Below, piece by piece: positions 59,214 to 64,000 of a DNA stretch of 64,000 nucleotides. Source of the DNA: Pseudomonas sp. Teo4 (GTDB lineage: Bacteria; Pseudomonadota; Gammaproteobacteria; Pseudomonadales; Pseudomonadaceae); the NCBI RefSeq assembly GCF_034387475.1, contig NZ_JAXCIL010000002.1, positions 1,550,001 to 1,614,000 on the forward strand, in the 5' to 3' direction. The number at the start of each line of letters is the position of its first letter. Position 1 is the first letter of the stretch. A model generated the notes under the pieces. The model had not been told where the DNA came from. It saw only the letters and a program-made list of their open reading frames with translations, and did no database searches. A program made the translations under genes and the position numbers.

Positions 59214-60263
59214 ATGGATATCAAGAGCGCGTTGAGCCGTATCGTCGGCCACCTGGACCTCAGCACCGAGGAAATGCGTGATGTCATGCGCCAGATCATG
59301 ACCGGCCAGTGCAGCGAGGCGCAGATCGGCGCCTTCCTGATGGGCATGCGCATGAAGAGCGAGAGCATCGACGAGATCGTCGGTGCGGTTTCGGTGATGC
59401 GTGAACTGGCCGACAAGGTCGAACTGAAAAGCCTCGATGGCGTGGTCGATATCGTCGGTACCGGGGGCGATGGCGCCAACATTTTCAACGTTTCCACCGC
59501 ATCTTCCTTCGTCCTTGCGGCGGCGGGCTGCCCGGTGGCCAAGCATGGTAACCGGGCCGTCTCCGGCAAGAGCGGCAGCGCCGACCTGCTGGAAGCCGCT
59601 GGGGTTTATCTGGACCTGAACCCGACTCAGGTCGCTCGCTGCATCGACAGCCTCGGCATTGGCTTCATGTTCGCCCAAAGCCACCACAAGGCAATGAAAT
59701 ATGCCGCCGGCCCGCGCCGTGACCTGGGTCTGCGTACCCTGTTCAACATGCTCGGCCCGCTTACGAATCCGGCCGGTGTGAAGCACCAGGTGGTCGGCGT
59801 GTTCACCCAGGCCTTGTGCCGCCCACTGGCTGAAGTGTTGCAGCGTCTGGGCAGCAAGCATGTGCTGGTGGTGCACTCGAAGGACGGCCTGGACGAGTTC
59901 AGCCTGGCCGCGCCGACTTTCGTGGCCGAATTGAAGAATGACCAGATCACCGAGTACTGGATCGAGCCTGAAGACCTCGGCATCAAGAGCCAGAGCCTGC
60001 ATGGCCTGGCAGTCGAAGGGCCGGAAGCCTCGCTGGCGCTGATTCGCGATGCATTGGGCCGACGCAAGACTGAAAACGGGCAGAAAGCTGCCGAAATGAT
60101 CGTACTCAATGCGGGCGCGGCACTGTACGCCGCAGACCACGCAATGAGCCTGAAGGCGGGTGTGGAACTGGCCCACGACGTCCTGCACACCGGGCTGGCC
60201 TGGGAGAAGCTGCAGGAGCTAGGCGCCTTTACGGCGGTATTCAAGGTGGAGAACGAAGCATGA
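59214..60263 (+). CDS. trpD: TrpD, anthranilate phosphoribosyltransferase
   Basis: A 349-residue enzyme that joins anthranilate to PRPP. The phosphate-binding [17 protein letters not shown] (about 83-99) and [19 protein letters not shown] (about 110-128) motifs are intact. It starts 9 bp after trpG and overlaps trpC by 4 bp, so the three are co-translated. Confidence 0.97.
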   Translation: MDIKSALSRIVGHLDLSTEEMRDVMRQIMTGQCSEAQIGAFLMGMRMKSESIDEIVGAVSVMRELADKVELKSLDGVVDIVGTGGDGANIFNVSTASSFVLAAAGCPVAKHGNRAVSGKSGSADLLEAAGVYLDLNPTQVARCIDSLGIGFMFAQSHHKAMKYAAGPRRDLGLRTLFNMLGPLTNPAGVKHQVVGVFTQALCRPLAEVLQRLGSKHVLVVHSKDGLDEFSLAAPTFVAELKNDQITEYWIEPEDLGIKSQSLHGLAVEGPEASLALIRDALGRRKTENGQKAAEMIVLNAGAALYAADHAMSLKAGVELAHDVLHTGLAWEKLQELGAFTAVFKVENEA

Positions 60264-61093
60264 GTGTGCCGACGGTGCTGGAAAGGATCATCGCCCGCAA
60301 ATTCCAGGAAGTGGCCGAGCGCAGCGCGCGCGTGAGCCTCGCCGAGCTGGAGCGCCTGGCCAAATCGGCTGATGCGCCGCGAGGCTTCGCCAACGCCCTG
60401 ATCGAACAGGCAAAGCGCAAACAGCCGGCGGTGATTGCCGAAATCAAGAAAGCTTCACCGAGCAAGGGTGTGATCCGCGAGAACTTCGTGCCGGCAGAGA
60501 TTGCCGTCAGCTACGAAAAAGGTGGCGCGACCTGCCTGTCGGTGTTGACCGATGTGGACTACTTCCAGGGTGCTGATGAGTATCTGCAGCAGGCGCGTGC
60601 CGCTGTTTCGCTGCCAGTGATCCGCAAGGACTTCATGGTCGATCCGTACCAGATCGTCGAGGCCCGTGCCCTGGGTGCCGATTGCGTGCTGCTGATCGTG
60701 TCGGCGCTGGATGACGTGAAAATGGCTGAATTGGCCGCCACGGCCAAGGATGTCGGCCTCGACGTCCTGGTCGAAGTGCACGACGGCGATGAGCTGGAAC
60801 GTGCCTTGAAGACGCTCGATACGCCGCTGGTGGGGGTCAACAATCGTAACCTGCACACCTTCGAGGTGAGCCTTGAGACCACGCTCGACCTGTTGCCGCG
60901 TATTCCGCGTGATCGCCTGGCCATTACTGAAAGCGGCATTCTCAACCGTGCCGACGTCGAGCTGATGGAAATCAACGAGGTCTACAGCTTCCTGGTAGGC
61001 GAGGCGTTCATGCGCGCCGAGCAGCCTGGGCTTGAACTGCAGCGGTTGTTCTTCCCGGATCAGATCAAGAAGACTGTTCAGCAACTGGACTGA
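60260..61093 (+). CDS. trpC: TrpC, indole-3-glycerol-phosphate synthase
   Basis: A 277-residue TIM-barrel enzyme that closes the indole ring. The catalytic Lys lies in [20 protein letters not shown] (about 55-74), a second in [11 protein letters not shown] to [12 protein letters not shown] (about 115-130), and [12 protein letters not shown] supplies the phosphate site. It is the single-function form, not fused to TrpF. Last gene of the operon, with a strong terminator 8 bp on. Confidence 0.97.
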   Translation: MSVPTVLERIIARKFQEVAERSARVSLAELERLAKSADAPRGFANALIEQAKRKQPAVIAEIKKASPSKGVIRENFVPAEIAVSYEKGGATCLSVLTDVDYFQGADEYLQQARAAVSLPVIRKDFMVDPYQIVEARALGADCVLLIVSALDDVKMAELAATAKDVGLDVLVEVHDGDELERALKTLDTPLVGVNNRNLHTFEVSLETTLDLLPRIPRDRLAITESGILNRADVELMEINEVYSFLVGEAFMRAEQPGLELQRLFFPDQIKKTVQQLD

Positions 61094-61101
61094 TCAAAAC
61101 G

Positions 61102-61126
61102 AAGCCGGCCTATTGCCGGCTTTTTT
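61102..61126 (+). terminator. Intrinsic terminator of trpGDC
   Basis: Stem AAGCCGGC, loop CTATT, stem GCCGGCTT, then a run of T (61121-61126). Confidence 0.92.
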
Positions 61127-61137
61127 GTAGGCCTGTT

Positions 61138-61234
61138 CCGGCCCTTTCGCGGGTAAACCCGCTCCCACAGGATTTCTGTTGCTCTCAGGGGCCGTACAGT
61201 ACCTGTGGGAGCGGGTTTACCCGCGAAGAGGCCT
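61138..61234. repeat. REP pair between trpC and the lipoate-ligase-like gene
   Basis: Two inverted REP units of the second type (61138-61170 and 61203-61234), directly after the trpGDC terminator and 26 bp before the next start codon. Confidence 0.85.
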
Positions 61235-61260
61235 GTGAATCCAACATCATAGGTGGATCA

Positions 61261-61965
61261 ATGACCGATCAACCCCTGGCACTGACCGTCGAACAAGGCC
61301 TGCACGCCGAGCAAGAGCTGCTGGCGGCCGTCTGCCGCGGCGAGCGTGACGCCGGTGTGCTGTTCTGGCGCCCAACCGACCATGCCTTGGTCATGCCACG
61401 GCGCATGAGCCGGTTGGACAACTTCGAAGCGGCCTGTGCGGAGCTGGCGATTGCCGGTTGGCCGGTGCTGCTGCGTGAAACCGGCGGCGAGCCGGTGCCA
61501 CAGTCTCACTCGACGGTGAACGTCGCGCTGGTCTACGTCGCGCCGCGCAGCGAAGGCGACCACGGGCGAATCGAGCATGCCTACGAGCGGCTGTGCCTGC
61601 CTTTGTGCGATGTGTTGCGCGAGTGGGGGGGCGTGGCTTCGGTGGGCGAAATCGACGGTGCCTTCTGTGACGGCCGTTTCAACGTCAATTTGAACGGCCG
61701 AAAACTGGTGGGCACCGCGCAGCGCTGGCGCCAGGGCTTGGGCGGCAAGCGGGCAGTGGTGCTGGTCCATGGCGCCCTGCTGCTGGACAATGAGCGGGAG
61801 TCGATGGTGGCGGCCGTCAATCGCTTCAACGAATGCTGCGATCTGGAGCCGCGTTGCCGGGCCGACAGCCATATCGCCCTGCATGAGGTGGTGCCCCAAG
61901 CGCCCTGGTTCGAGCGTTTGTCCCAGGCCTATGCCGATGAATTGGCGAAGCTGCCCAAGGACTAA
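61261..61965 (+). CDS. Lipoate-protein ligase A family protein
   Basis: A 234-residue protein of the biotin/lipoate ligase fold. The LplA-type core is visible: [20 protein letters not shown] holds the ligand-binding glycine loop, and [20 protein letters not shown] holds the catalytic Lys. It is shorter than E. coli LplA (about 338) and lacks its C-terminal domain, so it may be a salvage ligase needing a partner, an octanoyl transferase or a paralogue of unknown acceptor. Its stop codon overlaps the convergent crp/vfr stop by two bases, with no terminator between. Confidence 0.8.
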   Translation: MTDQPLALTVEQGLHAEQELLAAVCRGERDAGVLFWRPTDHALVMPRRMSRLDNFEAACAELAIAGWPVLLRETGGEPVPQSHSTVNVALVYVAPRSEGDHGRIEHAYERLCLPLCDVLREWGGVASVGEIDGAFCDGRFNVNLNGRKLVGTAQRWRQGLGGKRAVVLVHGALLLDNERESMVAAVNRFNECCDLEPRCRADSHIALHEVVPQAPWFERLSQAYADELAKLPKD

Positions 61966-62606
61966 CGGGTACCGTAGACCACCATGGTCTTGCCCTTGAC
62001 CTGTACCAGGCTGCGCTCCTCGAGGTCCTTGAGGACGCGGCCGACCATTTCCCGCGAACACCCGACGATGCGACCGATCTCCTGACGGGTGATCTTGATC
62101 TGCATGCCATCCGGGTGGGTCATGGCGTCCGGCTGCTTGCACAAGTCCAACAGGCAGCGGGCAACACGGCCGGTAACGTCGAAAAAGGCCAGATCACCGA
62201 CCTTGCGCGTGGTATTGCGCAGGCGCTGGGCCATCTGACTGCCCAGGGCGTAGAGGATGTCCGGGTCGTGGCGTGACAGTTCACGGAATTTGTCGTAGCT
62301 GATTTCCGCCACCTCGCATTCAGTCTTGGCGCGGACCCACGCGCTGCGCTGGTGATCGCCGCCCACCGGCTCGAACAGGCCCAGTTCGCCGAAGAAGTCG
62401 CCGCTGTTGAGGTAGGCGATGATCATCTCGTGACCTTCGTCGTCCTCGATCAGGATGGTGACCGACCCTTTGATGATGAACGAAAGCGTCTCGGCTCGGT
62501 CACCGGCGCAAATGATGTTGCTCTTGGCGACATATCGGCGGCGTTGGCAGTGAACCAGCAGTTTGTCGATGTTCTTGATCTTGGCGGGTAGGGCTGAGGC
62601 AACCAT
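61962..62606 (-). CDS. crp: Crp/Vfr-family cyclic-nucleotide-responsive global regulator
   Basis: A 214-residue regulator with an N-terminal cyclic-nucleotide-binding domain (about 10-120; [12 protein letters not shown] and the phosphate contact Arg-Ser in [17 protein letters not shown]) and a C-terminal helix-turn-helix ([20 protein letters not shown], about 173-192). It is collinear with E. coli CRP and P. aeruginosa Vfr. In P. putida Crp binds cAMP very tightly and affects amino-acid and other catabolism rather than sugar repression. ATG at 62606 follows AGGA; a GTG one codon earlier is possible. An imperfect dyad TGACGCCA-N6-TGGCGCCA (62661-62682) lies upstream. Confidence 0.94.
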   Translation of the reverse strand: MVASALPAKIKNIDKLLVHCQRRRYVAKSNIICAGDRAETLSFIIKGSVTILIEDDEGHEMIIAYLNSGDFFGELGLFEPVGGDHQRSAWVRAKTECEVAEISYDKFRELSRHDPDILYALGSQMAQRLRNTTRKVGDLAFFDVTGRVARCLLDLCKQPDAMTHPDGMQIKITRQEIGRIVGCSREMVGRVLKDLEERSLVQVKGKTMVVYGTR

Positions 62607-62796
62607 CACGAAATCCTGTTCGATGTGAGGTGTGAGCTTTGTTCTAAGATGCCTGGCAGTTGACGCCAGTCATTTGGCGCCAGCTTATCAGACACTGTGG
62701 GATGTTTCGGCACAATTGCGACTCGTCTTGATCTTTTCCGACAGCCACACAAGGTCTAAGCTGACACCCTTTTCCGATATCTAGGAGTCCGGATAG

Positions 62797-63219
62797 ATGA
62801 AGGCACGCATCCAGTGGGCCGGTGAAGCGATGTTCCTCGGCGAGTCCGGGAGCGGCCACGTCGTGGTGATGGACGGCCCTCCCGAGGCGGGTGGGCGCAA
62901 CCTGGGCGTGCGCCCGATGGAAATGCTCCTGCTTGGCTTGGGTGGCTGCAGCAGCTTTGACGTCGTGAGTATCCTGAAGAAGTCGCGTCAGGCGGTGGAG
63001 AGCTGCGAGGCTTTCCTCGAGGCCGAGCGCGCTGGCGAGGATCCGAAAGTCTTCACCAAGATCCACATGAACTTCGTGGTGAAGGGGCGTGGGCTGAAGG
63101 AGGCTCAGGTCAAGCGGGCGGTTGAGTTGTCGGCGGAGAAGTACTGCTCGGCGTCGATCATGTTGGAGCGTGCAGGCGTTGAGATCACCCACGGCTACGA
63201 GATTGTAGAGCTGGGTTGA
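62797..63219 (+). CDS. OsmC/Ohr-family protein
   Basis: A 140-residue protein of the OsmC superfamily, whose characterised members reduce organic peroxides with two cysteines. Both are present: Cys in LGLGGCSSFDVVSILKK (about 51) and Cys in SAEKYCSASIMLERAG (about 114). It belongs to the YhfA-like branch often found divergent from crp, as here and in P. aeruginosa and E. coli, so its role may differ from peroxidase. Followed by the hairpin GGGCCGC-TTT-GCGGCCC (63233-63249), which serves as the 3' end. Confidence 0.88.
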   Translation: MKARIQWAGEAMFLGESGSGHVVVMDGPPEAGGRNLGVRPMEMLLLGLGGCSSFDVVSILKKSRQAVESCEAFLEAERAGEDPKVFTKIHMNFVVKGRGLKEAQVKRAVELSAEKYCSASIMLERAGVEITHGYEIVELG

Positions 63220-63232
63220 GTCTGAGTATTTG

Positions 63233-63249
63233 GGGCCGCTTTGCGGCCC
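63233..63249. repeat. Solitary hairpin cap between osmC-like gene and membrane-protein gene
   Basis: GGGCCGC-TTT-GCGGCCC followed by CATCGC, the same as the outer hairpin of several REP units, but here no REP palindrome follows. It sits 13 bp after one stop codon and 8 bp before the convergent one, and probably terminates both. Confidence 0.7.
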
Positions 63250-63257
63250 ATCGCTTA

Positions 63258-64000
63258 TCAGTTACGCAGCGCTGGCAGGGCCGCCAGCAACCACTGCGGC
63301 AAGCACCCTCTGACAGATTGGCTCAGCTGCTCCCGCCGCTTCTGATACACCAGCCCCAGCCCAATCACCCCCAACCCGATCAAGGTCAGTACCACCGGGA
63401 ACAACAGGGATTCGGCAAATACGTCGTATGACAGGTACCCCAGGTACGCCGCCACGCCCATTGCCCCGAACACCATGAACACTGGCCGGCGCAGCAACAC
63501 TGCCATGCCCATCAGTCCAAGGTTGATCAGGCAGTAAATCGCTTTGCCCAGTTCGCTGCCGCTGTCCAGCAGAGTCAGGCCGCCCCAGAACGCTGCCAAT
63601 CCAGCCAGATAGCCCCAATGGGCATAGTCCTGTCGGGTACGTCCATCCAGAACCAACACCACCAGCAACAGGCCAAGCCCGAACCACAGCGAAACCGTAC
63701 GGCGTTGCTCCCAACTGAAGGGTGAGCCATACACCCATTCGCTCAGGTCCATCGACATGAACCACAAGGCAACGGCGATCGGCATGACGATGAACGGGTA
63801 GGGAACCAGCCGCAGCATCAGCAGGCCGGCCAGCACCGTGGCCGCTTCCATCAGCAGCCAGCCGCCTTGCACGTAGGTGTAGTACTGGTGGTAGTCCGTT
63901 TGCGCGTCGTCCATGGGCCACCAGCCAGCCATGCGTTCGAGGGCGAATACGACCAGCGGCACGATGCTGACCGCGACTGCGGCGAGTACCCCGGCGGCGA
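63258..64000 (-). CDS. Predicted multi-spanning membrane protein, partial (N terminus outside window)
   Basis: The frame is open to the window edge, so the protein is cut at its N-terminal side; 247 codons are visible. It has about eight hydrophobic segments, for example GWLLMEAATVLAGLLMLRLV, FIVMPIAVALWFMSM, WFGLGLLLVVLVLDG and LFPVVLTLIGLGVIGLGLVY, then a basic C terminus (YQKRREQLSQS). A short aromatic stretch (TDYHQYYTYVQGG) lies in a loop. I do not recognise the family; no catalytic motif is visible. The GTG at 63962 is not taken as the start because hydrophobic sequence continues upstream. Confidence 0.75.
   Translation of the reverse strand, partial: AAGVLAAVAVSIVPLVVFALERMAGWWPMDDAQTDYHQYYTYVQGGWLLMEAATVLAGLLMLRLVPYPFIVMPIAVALWFMSMDLSEWVYGSPFSWEQRRTVSLWFGLGLLLVVLVLDGRTRQDYAHWGYLAGLAAFWGGLTLLDSGSELGKAIYCLINLGLMGMAVLLRRPVFMVFGAMGVAAYLGYLSYDVFAESLLFPVVLTLIGLGVIGLGLVYQKRREQLSQSVRGCLPQWLLAALPALRN

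Overview
This window is a stretch of core chromosome from a Pseudomonas of the P. putida group. The evidence is its high-GC codon use, a pqqF-A-B-C-D-E cluster, davBA lysine catabolism genes, an rpsU-dnaG-rpoD block, split trpE and trpGDC loci, and many P. putida-type REP palindromes. From memory, the gene order matches P. putida KT2440 from about PP_0370 to PP_0426. Parts of it (agtSR-agtABCD-rpe-gph-trpE, trpGDC-vfr-osmC) match P. aeruginosa. There is no phage, insertion sequence, CRISPR array or secretion island. The only accessory-looking insert is a small, apparently decayed toxin-antitoxin locus near 14.9-15.6 kb.

Layout. 0-4.3 kb: end of an acyl-CoA dehydrogenase, the small RNA RsmY, a LysR regulator diverging from a class III aminotransferase, and a tiny Pmp3-type membrane protein. 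4.3-12 kb, all minus strand: pqqF, pqqA, pqqB, pqqC, pqqD, pqqE and an S9 peptidase. 12.2-16.1 kb: davA and davB (lysine to 5-aminovalerate), the toxin-antitoxin remnant and an Lrp-type regulator. 16.1-24.5 kb: tRNA-Ile2(CAU), a 1247-residue sensor with cyclic-di-GMP synthesis and hydrolysis domains, rpoD, dnaG and rpsU. 24.7-28.6 kb: tsaD, plsY, folB, folK and cca. 28.6-33.5 kb: the PrkA-YeaH-SpoVR stress operon. 33.8-41.5 kb: lptD-surA-pdxA-rsmA-apaG-apaH-glpE. 41.6-44.0 kb: amgK-murU (cell-wall sugar recycling) and a DjlA-like co-chaperone. 44.1-53 kb: a DUF3530 protein, then a two-component system and ABC transporter matching AgtSR and AgtABCD. 53.2-61.1 kb: rpe, gph, trpE, the esterase autotransporter EstP and trpGDC. 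61.3-64 kb: a lipoate-ligase-like protein, the Crp/Vfr regulator, an OsmC protein and a cut-off membrane protein.

How the parts connect. DavB and DavA make 5-aminovalerate, and about 35 kb away AgtSR and AgtABCD are the predicted sensor and uptake system for 5-aminovalerate and 4-aminobutyrate. The two tryptophan operons carry matching Arg-Trp-Arg-Trp leader peptides, and the trpE leader is read in frame as the tail of gph. Nearly every gap between transcription units holds REP palindromes of two sequence types. Several of these carry an extra GC-rich hairpin directly beside a stop codon.

No wholly new system was found. The most interesting items are the twin trp leaders, the frame-shifted toxin with paired palindromes, the hairpin-capped REP units, a long inverted repeat against the cca ribosome-binding site, and the palindrome in front of the agt transporter.
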